A stretch of 10,979 nt of DNA from the NCBI GenBank assembly GCA_036985755.1, contig BTQG01000080.1:1-10979 (forward strand). The letters are read 5' to 3'. The notes below the pieces were generated by a model, which did not search any database, was not told where the DNA came from, and was given only the letters and a program-made list of their open reading frames with translations. Shown one piece after another: positions 1-7,000 of this stretch. This stretch comes from JACZST01 sp036985755 (GTDB lineage Bacteria > Actinomycetota > Acidimicrobiia > Spongiisociales > UBA5794). A program made the position numbers and the translations under genes. How positions within the stretch are numbered: the first letter of the stretch is position 1; the number at the start of each line of letters is the position of its first letter.

Positions 1-974
1 TCTTCGTCCAGGCTGCGCAGGTCGACGAGGAACATGTGGTTTTCCGTCCCTCCCGACACGATTCGCGCTCCCTCAGCGGCGATGGCCCCGGCCAGGGCTC
101 GGGCGTTGGCAACGATCTGGGCGGCGTACTCGGCGAATTCGGGCTGGGCGGCTCGTTCGAAGGCCAAGGCCTTGCCGGCGATTTGATGATTGATCGCTCC
201 ACCCTGGCCGTACGGGAACACGGTTTTGTCGACCGCCTTTGCGTGCTGCTCGGTGGACAGGATCAGCCCACCACGAGGGCCGCGCAGCGACTTGTGGGTG
301 GTAGCGGTGACGATATCGGCGTGCGGGACCGGGCTCGGATGTGCTCCGCCGGCGACGAGACCCGTGATGTGCGCCATATCGACGAGATACACCGCACCCA
401 CCTCGTCGGCAATGTCGCGAAACGCCGCCCAATCCGGGATCCGCGAATAGGCCGAATAGCCGGCGATGATCATCTTGGGCCGGTGCTCGAGGGCCAGGCG
501 TCGCACATCGTCCATGTCTATGAGCTCGGTCTCCTCATCGAGCCCATAGGCGACAACGTCGAACAGGGCCCCGGAGAAGTTCACCGGAGATCCGTGGGTG
601 AGGTGCCCACCCTGGTCGAGGCGCATACCGAGGATGGTGTCCCCCGGCTCGATTACGGCGAGGTAGGCGGCCATGTTGGCCTGCGATCCGGAGTGGGGCT
701 GCACATTGGCGTGCTCGGCGCCAAACAATGACTTCGCCCGATCGATCGCCAGTTGCTCGATCAGGTCGATGATCTCGCAGCCTTCGTAATAGCGCCTGCC
801 CGGGTACCCCTCCGAGTACTTGTTTGCCAGCACCGATCCTGAGGCCTCCATCATCGCCCGGTCGACGATGTTCTCCGATGCGATCAACTGGATGTGGGTC
901 CGCTGTCGCTCGGCGTCGCGAGCAATGAGTTGAGCGAGCGCCGGGTCGGCGTCGGACAATCCTGTGTCGGTCAT
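1..974 (-). CDS. glyA: Serine hydroxymethyltransferase, C-terminal part cut by window edge
   Basis: PLP enzyme that interconverts serine and glycine while charging tetrahydrofolate with a one-carbon unit; cytoplasmic. The 324 residues present cover the N-terminal arm and the whole large domain. Visible landmarks are LIASENI near residue 31, NKYSEGYPGRRYY at 51-63, HSGSQAN at 94-100, the PLP-ring aspartate in VDMAH (about 199), and the Schiff-base lysine K228 in TATTHKSLRGPRGG. The family is about 420 aa long, so roughly 95 residues lie beyond position 1. The ATG at 974 has GAGGG five bases upstream and fits the family N-terminus. It starts 38 bp after the small membrane-protein gene, so it probably ends the same operon. 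Oddity: the usual FPGxQGGP segment reads FPYGQGGA here. Confidence 0.96.
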   Translation of the reverse strand, partial: MTDTGLSDADPALAQLIARDAERQRTHIQLIASENIVDRAMMEASGSVLANKYSEGYPGRRYYEGCEIIDLIEQLAIDRAKSLFGAEHANVQPHSGSQANMAAYLAVIEPGDTILGMRLDQGGHLTHGSPVNFSGALFDVVAYGLDEETELIDMDDVRRLALEHRPKMIIAGYSAYSRIPDWAAFRDIADEVGAVYLVDMAHITGLVAGGAHPSPVPHADIVTATTHKSLRGPRGGLILSTEQHAKAVDKTVFPYGQGGAINHQIAGKALAFERAAQPEFAEYAAQIVANARALAGAIAAEGARIVSGGTENHMFLVDLRSLDE

Positions 975-1012
975 GCGTCCCTCATCGACGATGCGGCGAG
1001 CGTAGTCGTGAC

Positions 1013-1513
1013 TCAGGCGTGGTCGTCCGCCGACCGAGCCCAAATCCGGTCGGCCAGAGCGAGGGTGGGCAACGGGACCAGGGGCGCGAACAAACCCCAC
1101 AGCTCAGCCGACAGCAAGCCAAGGAAAACGACGATGGCGGCGGCAATCCCCGACAGGATCATCCGCATGCTCGTGCGCTGCGGGTCATTGCCGCCGGGCA
1201 ACGCGGCTATTCCCCCGGCCCCCAGGATGGCTGCGGGAACCAGCAGGGTCATCGTCAACGAGCCCGTGATGCCGGCGACGAGAAACAGCAACGCCCCGAC
1301 CGACATCCCGACGGAAGCGGACCTGATCCCGATCCTGAGCTGGTCCGCTTCGCGGCTGAACCCGGCAACGGCAAGCAGCGACATGACCGCCCCTACGGCG
1401 AGAATCCCAACGCCGAGCGGAACGCTTCTCCCGAGCACGAACAGCCCGATCCAGAACCCGACGGCTGCAATCGCGGTCCCTGACCCGATTGCCAACCGCT
1501 CCCGTTCGGTCAC
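1013..1513 (-). CDS. Small polytopic membrane protein of unknown function
   Basis: I do not recognise the family. The 166-aa product is strongly hydrophobic, with about five predicted membrane segments at roughly residues 9-28, 31-51, 68-88, 90-106 and 117-145. Short charged loops separate them (FSREADQLRIG, PGGNDPQRTS), and the tail is ARSADDHA. I chose the GTG at 1513 because it forms a GTGA overlap with the sua5 stop codon, typical of translational coupling. The frame stays open to an ATG-type start at 1543, but that would put ten Arg/Ser-rich residues inside sua5 with no ribosome site. The neighbours (sua5 before, glyA after) are housekeeping genes, so it is probably co-transcribed with them. 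A role in their pathways cannot be claimed. Confidence 0.75.
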   Translation of the reverse strand: MTERERLAIGSGTAIAAVGFWIGLFVLGRSVPLGVGILAVGAVMSLLAVAGFSREADQLRIGIRSASVGMSVGALLFLVAGITGSLTMTLLVPAAILGAGGIAALPGGNDPQRTSMRMILSGIAAAIVVFLGLLSAELWGLFAPLVPLPTLALADRIWARSADDHA

Positions 1514-2079
1514 GGAGTGACGGGACCGTCTCTGAGCACCCACTCCGCGGGCTGGGTGAGGTCGAGGATCGTGGATGCCGCATCTCCGAGCGCCTCACCG
1601 GGCAGGTAGACGGCGATGTCTGGGCCGAATAGCTCCTGCGCAGCCTCGTCATCGCCGACGGCGGACTGTCCCGCCATGTTGGCACTGGTGACGGCAAGGG
1701 GCCCGGAGGCGCGGAGGAACTCCCTGGTGTCCGGATGATCGGGACAGCGCAACCCGATGGTCTTCCTGGCGCGGTCGCCGAGCCACTCCGGCGTGGTGGC
1801 GAGCTTGGGGAGAACGAGGGTGAGGGCCCCCGGCCAGTGGGTCTCCGCGAGCTCAATTGCCCGCTCGCTGAACGCGGCAAGCTGCTGGGCCTGTTCTAGA
1901 TCGGCGACCAGGATCGCCAGCGGTTTTACACCCGGTCTACCCTTGAGTTCGAAAAGGCGTACCAGGGCATCCTCGTTGAACGGATCGACGGCGATCCCGT
2001 ACAACGTGTCGGTGGGCACCCCGACCAAATCTCCGTTGCGGACCGCGGCGCACGCATCCGACACGACTTCGTTATGCAT
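1510..2079 (-). CDS. tsaC: L-threonylcarbamoyladenylate synthase (Sua5/YrdC/TsaC family)
   Basis: Makes threonylcarbamoyl-AMP from threonine, bicarbonate and ATP, the first step of t6A37 modification in ANN-decoding tRNAs. The 189-aa product is the short YrdC-domain form, without the extra Sua5 C-terminal domain. Visible motifs are PTDTLYG near residue 22, KGRPGVKPLAIL (about 46-57), HWPGALTLVL, GLRCPDHP, the SAN signature followed by MAGQSA, and STILDL near the end. I chose the ATG at 2079 because MHNEVVSDACAAVRNG aligns with the normal family start. A GTG at 2103 is in frame, but it lies inside a heptanucleotide repeat tract and lacks a Shine-Dalgarno site, as does the ATG. The stop overlaps the start of the next gene by 4 bp (GTGA). 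Confidence 0.94.
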   Translation of the reverse strand: MHNEVVSDACAAVRNGDLVGVPTDTLYGIAVDPFNEDALVRLFELKGRPGVKPLAILVADLEQAQQLAAFSERAIELAETHWPGALTLVLPKLATTPEWLGDRARKTIGLRCPDHPDTREFLRASGPLAVTSANMAGQSAVGDDEAAQELFGPDIAVYLPGEALGDAASTILDLTQPAEWVLRDGPVTP

Positions 2080-2090
2080 AGGCACAAGGT

Positions 2091-2124
2091 AGTCGCCAGT
2101 CACGTCGCAAGTCGCAAGTCACGC
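2091..2124. repeat. Heptanucleotide repeat tract between prmC and tsaC
   Basis: Read on the plus strand, the tract is GTCGCCA, GTCAC, GTCGCAA, GTCGCAA, GTCACGC: two perfect tandem heptamers flanked by degenerate copies. It runs into the last bases of prmC (stop at 2119-2121) and covers the possible upstream GTG start of tsaC at 2103. The same GTCGCAA unit occurs at 9358-9378 and 3037-3043. Confidence 0.85.
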
Positions 2125-2934
2125 CTTTCCGACAACGAATCGGTCCTTCCCTGCCAGGTCCTTGCGAACCTCGCCGCCGAGAGGGGCAAAGAGCGCCTCC
2201 ATGGCGGGACCGCGGAACTCCGAGATCTCACAGACGATCGTGCCACCTGGAGCCAGCCAGCCCGGCGCCTCCGAGGCGATAGCGGCCACCACCTCATCTC
2301 CGCCGGGTCCCGCCACCAGGGCGATCCTGGGTTCGTGGTCGCGCACATCGGCGGGCAGCTCGGCGATCTCGGTTTCGGCAAGGTAGGGGGGATTGGAGAC
2401 GATGAGATCGACGTTGCCGCGGAGATGCTCGGGTATCGGGTCGAACAGGTCGCCGTCGAGCACGGTGACGTCGAGGCTGGCGTCGCGGGCATTCTCGCGA
2501 GCCAACGATGCCGCTGCCGGGGAAATCTCCGTCCCATACACCACGGCATCCGGGAAGGCGTGTTTCAGCGCCAGCGCGAGGTTGCCCGATCCGGTGCACA
2601 GGTCGAGGATGACTTGCGGCTCGACCACCGCATCGACCGCCAGGGCGAAGAGCTGTTCGGTCTCCTGGCGCGGGATGAGGCTCCTGTGATCGACCGTTAC
2701 CTCGATCGGCCCGAATGGGATCCGTTCTTCGAGATACTGGAGCGGCTCACCGGCGCGTCTCCTGGCTACGAGGGACTCGAATGTCGCCCGCTCGGCATCG
2801 GTGATGGTGACACCCAAGAGCAGGTCGGTGCGAGGCCTGTCGGTCGCCTTGCTCAGCAGGCGCTCGGACTCGTGCCGCGGGAGATCACCGATGGAACCGA
2901 GAAGATCGGTGGAGTCTCTTGGGTCCCGGCTCAG
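2119..2934 (-). CDS. prmC: Peptide chain release factor N5-glutamine methyltransferase, probable CTG start
   Basis: SAM-dependent enzyme that methylates the GGQ glutamine of release factors, whose gene prfA lies just upstream. From 2934 the product is 271 aa, the normal family length. An N-terminal helical domain comes first (ESERLLSKATDRPRTDLLL at 22-40, then ARRRAGEPLQYL at 57-68). It is followed by LIPRQETE (86-93), the SAM loop DLCTGSGNLAL (111-121; more often DLGTGSG) and the catalytic NPPY at 181-184. A stop at 2965-2967 closes the frame, and no ATG, GTG or TTG occurs between it and a TTG at 2817. Starting at that TTG (232 aa) would delete most of the helical domain. The CTG at 2934 sits eight bases after a perfect AAGGAGG (2943-2949), so I take it as the start. 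The gap to prfA is 116 bp. Confidence 0.93.
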   Translation of the reverse strand: MSRDPRDSTDLLGSIGDLPRHESERLLSKATDRPRTDLLLGVTITDAERATFESLVARRRAGEPLQYLEERIPFGPIEVTVDHRSLIPRQETEQLFALAVDAVVEPQVILDLCTGSGNLALALKHAFPDAVVYGTEISPAAASLARENARDASLDVTVLDGDLFDPIPEHLRGNVDLIVSNPPYLAETEIAELPADVRDHEPRIALVAGPGGDEVVAAIASEAPGWLAPGGTIVCEISEFRGPAMEALFAPLGGEVRKDLAGKDRFVVGKA

Positions 2935-2942
2935 CTTGTTTC

Positions 2943-2949
2943 CCTCCTT
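2943..2949 (-). promoter_or_regulatory. Strong Shine-Dalgarno site that fixes the CTG start of prmC
   Basis: The minus strand reads AAGGAGG, then GAAACAAG (8 nt), then CTG at 2934. The match to the anti-SD sequence is full and the spacing optimal. The upstream stop at 2967-2965 and the absence of an ATG, GTG or TTG between them leave CTG as the only near-cognate codon at the right distance. Confidence 0.7.
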
Positions 2950-3029
2950 GGGGTGCTGCCGAGGTTAGGGAGCGCACGGCTGGGCCCCGAGGACTGACAC
3001 CGAGCAACCGACAACTCGGGTTATCCAGC

Positions 3030-3050
3030 TGGGGACTTGCGACCGGGAAC
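3030..3050. repeat. Degenerate heptamer tract directly after prfA
   Basis: On the minus strand, immediately after the prfA stop (3053-3051), the sequence reads GTTCCCG, GTCGCAA, GTCCCCA. Only the middle unit is perfect, but the phase and unit match the tracts at 2091 and 9351. The rest of the 116-bp prfA-prmC spacer holds a weak inverted repeat (CCGAG 3000-3004, CTCGG 3015-3019, 10-nt loop) and no gene. Confidence 0.5.
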
Positions 3051-4127
3051 TCACTCTCCCGCAAACGCCCTGGCGGCCTCGTCGGCGATCAGCGCATCGT
3101 GAATGTTGGTGAGGTCGCCGTCGAGAACCTGCGCCAGGGTGTGCACGGTCAGCCCGACGCGGTGATCGGTGACCCGGTTGTCCTTGAAGTTGTAGGTCCG
3201 GATCTTTTCCGAGCGTTGCCCCGAGCCGACCTGTGACCGTCGTACATCGGCCCGCTCGCCGAGTTGCGCCTCGATTTGTTGCCGGAGCAGGCGGGCCCGC
3301 AGCACCCGCAGCGCCTTCGTTTTGTTCTGTAGCTGAGACTTCTCGTCCTGGCACGACACGGTGATGCCGGTGGGAATGTGGGTGATCCGCACCGCCGAGT
3401 CCGTGGTATTGACCGATTGGCCACCCGGGCCCGTCGATCGGAACGTCTCGATGTCGAGATCGTTGTCATGGATCTCGACCTCGACGGCCTCCGCTTCTGG
3501 GAGGACCGCCACCGTCGCCATCGAGGTGTGGATCCGACCCTGGGACTCGGTCTTGGGCACCCGTTGCACCCGGTGCGGTCCGGCCTCGTACTTGAGCCGC
3601 GAGTAGGCGCCCTTGCCTTTGACCGCGAAGGTTGCCTCTTTCAGCCCACCGGTATCGGATGGGGACACGTCGATCGGTTCGATCGTCCACCGGTTCCGTT
3701 CGGCGAACCGCTCGTACATGCGATACAGATCCCCGGTCCACAGCGCCGCCTCATCGCCGCCGGCAGCGGACCGCAGCTCGACGATCACGTCCTTGTCGTC
3801 GTTGGGATCCTTGGGGACGAGCAGCTTCTGCAGATCGCCTTCGATCTGGACGAGCTCGGTCTGTTTGGCCACCGTGACCGACTCGAGATAGGCCACCATT
3901 TCGGGGTCATCCTCGGTCGAGGCGAGCTCCACAGCCTCAGCAGCCTCGGCCTCCGCTTCCCGATATTTGGCGAACGCGGTAGCGATCGGCTTCAGCTCGG
4001 CATGGCGCTCTGCGACCTCTCTGTACCGCGACTGGTCGGCAAGGACCTCAGACGACGCCAGCTCATCGATGGTGCGCTCGTATTCGGCGACGACGGTGTC
4101 GAGACGGGCGGCCACCCTGTCATCCAT
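3051..4127 (-). CDS. prfA: Peptide chain release factor 1
   Basis: RF1 recognises UAA and UAG in the ribosomal A site and triggers peptidyl-tRNA hydrolysis. The product is 358 aa, the usual size. The stop-codon-reading tripeptide is PKT (191-193, within RVPKTESQGRIHTS), of the PxT type that marks RF1 rather than RF2 (SPF). The catalytic loop is GPGGQSVNTTDSAVR, with GGQ at 235-237. An N-terminal coiled region rich in Glu, Ala and Arg covers about residues 1-100. I chose the ATG at 4127, which overlaps the DUF1385 gene by 8 bp; an in-frame ATG at 4139 is possible and would add four residues. A GAGG lies at 4140-4143. The open frame continues upstream to 4574, but that extension is the antisense-like shadow of the DUF1385 gene and is discarded. 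The next gene encodes its methylase, PrmC. Confidence 0.97.
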   Translation of the reverse strand: MDDRVAARLDTVVAEYERTIDELASSEVLADQSRYREVAERHAELKPIATAFAKYREAEAEAAEAVELASTEDDPEMVAYLESVTVAKQTELVQIEGDLQKLLVPKDPNDDKDVIVELRSAAGGDEAALWTGDLYRMYERFAERNRWTIEPIDVSPSDTGGLKEATFAVKGKGAYSRLKYEAGPHRVQRVPKTESQGRIHTSMATVAVLPEAEAVEVEIHDNDLDIETFRSTGPGGQSVNTTDSAVRITHIPTGITVSCQDEKSQLQNKTKALRVLRARLLRQQIEAQLGERADVRRSQVGSGQRSEKIRTYNFKDNRVTDHRVGLTVHTLAQVLDGDLTNIHDALIADEAARAFAGE

Positions 4128-5067
4128 CGTCACCGCCATCCTCTTCATACTCGGCGGCGAGGGCACCCGCGGCAACCGCACCTCTGGAATGGATCTCGGC
4201 GACGGCTTCGCCATCGAGGGCGGCGAGCAGGGATGCCACGGCAACCTCGACCTGATGGTCGTCGGGCTCATTGGTGGTGATCGACTGGATCCATATGCCG
4301 GGACGCGAAGCCCATGCAAACCAGCGGCGCCCGGCGGCGGCCTTGAGCACCTCATACGACATCCCGGCGATGACGGGGATGAGGGCGAGCCTGGCGACCA
4401 CCTGCCAGACGAACTCGAGCGGGGCGAGTAGCAGGAAGACGAAGAAGGCGACCATGGCCACGATGATGATGAATGACGTGCCACATCGCGGGTGGCGCGG
4501 GCTGTAGCGCTGGATCGCCTCGATGTCGAGTGGGTCGCCGTTCTCGTAAGCGTGGATGGTCTTGTGCTCGGCACCGTGGTATTGGAACACCCGCTGGATG
4601 TCGTCGCTGCGGCCGATCAGCCAGATGTATCCGACGATGAGCCCGATCCTGATCAAGCCGTCGATGATCACAAAGGCAATGTTCGAGTCGTTGACGAACT
4701 GTTTGAGAAAACCCGCGCCGAGCACAGGGACGAAGACGAACAGCCCGAGTGCGAACACCACGGCAACCACCATGGTGAGCACGACCTCACCCCGCCGAAC
4801 CTTCTCTTCCTCGTCTGCTGCCTTCTCCGCCGACCACGACAGCGCCTTGAACCCGAGGGTGAGCGATTCGGCGAGCACCATGATTCCGCGCACGAAAGGA
4901 GTTCTGGCAAGACGCGACCGGCTGGTCAGCGCGGGCAGGGCATCTCGTTTGGCCTCGATCGAACCGTCGGGGCGGCGGACCGCAACAGCCCACGCATCCG
5001 GGGCACGCATCATGACGCCTTCGATGACGGCCTGGCCGCCGACGGTGACGCCCGGTGGGCGGCTCAA
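4120..5067 (-). CDS. DUF1385 family membrane protein (YqhQ-like)
   Basis: Conserved multi-pass membrane protein of unassigned function; I know of no demonstrated activity. The family hallmarks are all present: GGQAVIEGVMMRAP near the N-terminus (about 10-23), HGAEHKTIHAYENG (about 165-178) and HPRCGTSF (about 193-200). Hydrophobic segments lie at about 98-118, 130-152, 200-222 and 226-246. The product is 315 aa, typical of the family, with an acidic tail (EYEEDGGDDG). The start is a TTG at 5067 directly after the rpmE stop, with GGAGG five bases upstream inside rpmE, so translation is probably coupled. The 3' end overlaps prfA by 8 bp. DUF1385 genes next to rpmE and prfA are a recurring arrangement in Gram-positive bacteria, from memory. 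Confidence 0.93.
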   Translation of the reverse strand: MSRPPGVTVGGQAVIEGVMMRAPDAWAVAVRRPDGSIEAKRDALPALTSRSRLARTPFVRGIMVLAESLTLGFKALSWSAEKAADEEEKVRRGEVVLTMVVAVVFALGLFVFVPVLGAGFLKQFVNDSNIAFVIIDGLIRIGLIVGYIWLIGRSDDIQRVFQYHGAEHKTIHAYENGDPLDIEAIQRYSPRHPRCGTSFIIIVAMVAFFVFLLLAPLEFVWQVVARLALIPVIAGMSYEVLKAAAGRRWFAWASRPGIWIQSITTNEPDDHQVEVAVASLLAALDGEAVAEIHSRGAVAAGALAAEYEEDGGDDG

Positions 5068-5319
5068 TCAGGCCTCCGAATCGTCGGAGGTCTTGTCCTC
5101 GCTTTGGGCCGGCCCGGTGTCGGTGCTCCCGTACCGCTTACGGAAGCGCTCGACCCGTCCCCCGGAGTCGACCAGTCGCTGTTTGCCCGTGTAGAAGGGA
5201 TGGCATTGGTTGCACATCTCGACATGGAGCTCGGGCACGGTCGAACGGGTCACGAACGTATTGCCACACGAACAGGTGACATTGCTCTCAACGTAGTCGG
5301 GGTGGGTTCCGGTCTTCAC
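5068..5319 (-). CDS. rpmE: Ribosomal protein L31, zinc-binding type
   Basis: Large-subunit ribosomal protein. The first residues, VKTGTHPDYVESNVTCSCG, are the canonical L31 start. Four cysteines (16, 18, 36 and 39, in TCSCG and MCNQC) form the zinc site of the C+ form. HPFYTGKQRLVDSGGRVERF follows the zinc site, as expected. The 83-aa length includes an acidic, low-complexity tail (SEDKTSDDSEA) beyond the core of about 70 residues. The start is a GTG at 5319 with AGGAG seven bases upstream. The frame remains open to 5475, but that is a shadow of the rho 3' end. It lies 29 bp after rho, and its stop codon directly touches the TTG start of the DUF1385 gene. Confidence 0.97.
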   Translation of the reverse strand: MKTGTHPDYVESNVTCSCGNTFVTRSTVPELHVEMCNQCHPFYTGKQRLVDSGGRVERFRKRYGSTDTGPAQSEDKTSDDSEA

Positions 5320-5348
5320 GCTGTTTCTCCTGGTCGTCGTAACGAAAT

Positions 5349-6752
5349 TTACTGGCCGGACTTGGCGACGCTGAGTAAGAACTCGGCATTCGACTTGGTC
5401 GACTTCAGCCGGTTTATGAGCAACTCGAGGGCGGCGCCAGGCTCGAGCGCCAACAGCACCCGTCGCAGTTTCCACACCTCAGTGAGCTCGTCAGGATCAA
5501 ACAACAGTTCCTCTCGCCGTGTTCCCGAAGCTTCGATATCGATAGCGGGGTAGATCCGCTTGTCGGCGAGCTTGCGATCCAGACGCAACTCCATGTTGCC
5601 GGTGCCTTTGAACTCCTCGAAGATCACCTCATCCATTCGTGACCCGGTCTCGACGAGCGCCGTCGCCAGGATGGTCAGGCTTCCACCTTCCTCGATATTG
5701 CGAGCCGCTCCAAAGAATCGCTTCGGCGGGTACAGGGCGGTCGAGTCCACACCGCCGGAGAGGATCCGGCCCGACGCCGGTGTCGCCAGGTTGTGGGCCC
5801 GCGCCAGGCGGGTGATCGAGTCCAACAGGATCATCACGTCCTCACCCTGCTCGACGAGGCGCTTGGCCCGCTCGATGGCGAGCTCGGAGACCTGGGTGTG
5901 CTCCTCGGCAGGGCGATCGAAGGTCGAGTAGATGACCTCACCCTTGACCGAGCGCTGCATCTCGGTCACTTCCTCGGGACGCTCGTCGACGAGCACCACC
6001 ATGAGGTGAGTTTCCGGGCTGTTGGTCGCCATCGAGTGAGCGACCTCCTGGAGCACCGTCGTCTTGCCCGCCTTGGGTGGGGAGACGATCAATCCGCGCT
6101 GGCCCTTCCCAATCGGGGAGATGAGGTCGATGATTCTCGCCATCATGTCGTCGGACTGGCCATCGATCTCGAGGCGAAGCCGCTGGTCGGGAAACAGGGG
6201 CGTCAACTTGGCGAACTTCGGCCGCTCCATCGCCACCTCGGGATCGCCACCGTTGACGGTGATGCCTCGCACCAACGCAGGGAACTTCTCCTGACCTCGC
6301 GCCGGGCGCACCGGTCCGGAGATGAGGTCGCCCTTGCGCAGCTTCTGCTTCCGGATGACGTTGACCGAAACGTAGGCGTCGTCCTCCCCTGGTTTGTAGT
6401 CGTCGGTTCTCAGGAACCCGTACCCCTCCGGCAGGATGTCGAGGATCCCTTCTCGGGTTTCGAGCGTGGACTCATCGATCGGCTCGCGCTGGCCACGGTT
6501 GCGCCCGCGGTTGCGGCGGCGGCTTCCGCCGTCGCCGTCCTTGCGTTGATCCTGCTCTGACCAGGTTTCGGCTTGGGCAGGCTCCTCCTTCGTGGCCACC
6601 GGAACCATGGAGTCGTCGAACTTCTCGGCTCCGAGGATGGCGGCGATCAGCTTGGACTTCTGCAGGCCGTCTGCTTCGACTTCTACCTGCGCCGCCATGG
6701 CGCGGAGGTCGTCGAATCCGAGTTCCTGGAGCCTGGTTCTGGTCGTGGTCAT
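5349..6752 (-). CDS. rho: Transcription termination factor Rho
   Basis: Hexameric RNA-dependent ATPase that binds C-rich RNA and dissociates transcription complexes. The 467 aa run in this order: Rho_N fold (LQELGFDDLRAMAAQ to about 41); a short basic, disordered insert (RRRNRGRNRGQRE, 78-90), an actinobacterial-type feature though brief here; the cold-shock-like RNA-binding domain (EGILDILPEGYGFLR at 101-115); Walker A SPPKAGKT (224-231); Walker B VVLVDE (252-257); LLDSITRLARAHN (309-321); and the C-terminal arginine-finger and R-loop region FKGTGNMELRLDR (381-393). I chose the ATG at 6752 because the Rho_N domain starts there. The frame is open to 6842 with unrelated Arg/Pro-rich sequence. 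A long leader and its own promoter precede the gene. Confidence 0.98.
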   Translation of the reverse strand: MTTTRTRLQELGFDDLRAMAAQVEVEADGLQKSKLIAAILGAEKFDDSMVPVATKEEPAQAETWSEQDQRKDGDGGSRRRNRGRNRGQREPIDESTLETREGILDILPEGYGFLRTDDYKPGEDDAYVSVNVIRKQKLRKGDLISGPVRPARGQEKFPALVRGITVNGGDPEVAMERPKFAKLTPLFPDQRLRLEIDGQSDDMMARIIDLISPIGKGQRGLIVSPPKAGKTTVLQEVAHSMATNSPETHLMVVLVDERPEEVTEMQRSVKGEVIYSTFDRPAEEHTQVSELAIERAKRLVEQGEDVMILLDSITRLARAHNLATPASGRILSGGVDSTALYPPKRFFGAARNIEEGGSLTILATALVETGSRMDEVIFEEFKGTGNMELRLDRKLADKRIYPAIDIEASGTRREELLFDPDELTEVWKLRRVLLALEPGAALELLINRLKSTKSNAEFLLSVAKSGQ

Positions 6753-6880
6753 AGTTGCTGGTTTCCCCTTCTCAGCGGTTCGGGTCGGAGACCCTGGGGT
6801 TACGGGGACGCGGGCTCGATCCCGGTCGCCTGGAATGCCCATCGAGCAACGCGCGGAGGCGTGCCGGTGAGCGTGGATGA
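6753..6880 (-). promoter_or_regulatory. Long 5' leader of rho
   Basis: About 125 nt separate the predicted transcription start (near 6878) from the rho ATG. The leader can form GGGTC-TCC-GACCC (6794-6782) and CGGG-6 nt-CCCG (6824-6811). The only ribosome-site candidate is an AAGGGG about 13 nt before the ATG. rho genes are known to be autogenously controlled by attenuation in their leaders in enteric bacteria; applying that here is inference. Confidence 0.35.
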
Positions 6881-6884
6881 ACTA

Positions 6885-6913
6885 AGTGTAACGGCTGGCG
6901 GATCTAGTTCCAA
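6885..6913 (-). promoter_or_regulatory. Predicted sigma70-type promoter of rho
   Basis: On the minus strand, a -35 box TTGGAA (6913-6908) and a -10 box TACACT (6890-6885) are separated by exactly 17 nt; each matches its consensus at four of six positions. It is correctly oriented for rho and lies in the thrC-rho spacer, so rho and the genes after it can be transcribed independently of thrC. Confidence 0.55.
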
Positions 6914-6921
6914 CAAATGAG

Positions 6922-6956
6922 CGTCCTCGGTCATCCGTCGTCACTCATCAGTCGTC
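6922..6956. repeat. Heptad repeat tract, NNTCNTC type
   Basis: The plus strand reads CGTCCTC, GGTCATC, CGTCGTC, ACTCATC, AGTCGTC: five consecutive units of seven sharing TC at positions 3-4 and 6-7. It lies in the thrC-rho spacer, just upstream of the rho promoter. It is degenerate in sequence but strictly seven-phased. Confidence 0.55.
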
Positions 6957-6965
6957 ATTTTCATG

Positions 6966-7000
6966 GCCTGGCTGAAGCCTGAAGATTGAGAACTGAGGAC
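6966..7000. repeat. Heptad repeat tract after thrC, RTYYTCA type on the minus strand
   Basis: On the minus strand, three bases after the thrC stop, the sequence reads GTCCTCA, GTTCTCA, ATCTTCA, GGCTTCA and then a degenerate GCCAGGC. Four units share the TCA ending and a pyrimidine-rich body. Nine bases separate it from the second heptad tract at 6922-6956. Confidence 0.6.

Noticed and set aside
894..1520. 208-codon plus-strand open frame opposite the small membrane protein
   Set aside because: Rich in Pro, Ala, Ser and Arg without any domain. The minus-strand frame has coherent membrane segments and an operon-type overlap with tsaC.
2074..2997. 307-codon plus-strand open frame opposite prmC
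   Set aside because: The minus strand carries the complete PrmC motifs (SAM loop, NPPY); the plus-strand translation is a compositional shadow.
4128..4574. N-terminal extension of RF1 by about 150 residues
   Set aside because: It lies wholly inside the DUF1385 gene in another frame, is Ser/Arg/Pro-rich, and would give a release factor far longer than the family.
4492..5553. 353-codon plus-strand open frame opposite the DUF1385, rpmE and rho genes
   Set aside because: It is antisense to three recognised genes, and its Asp/His/Gly-rich translation resembles no protein family.
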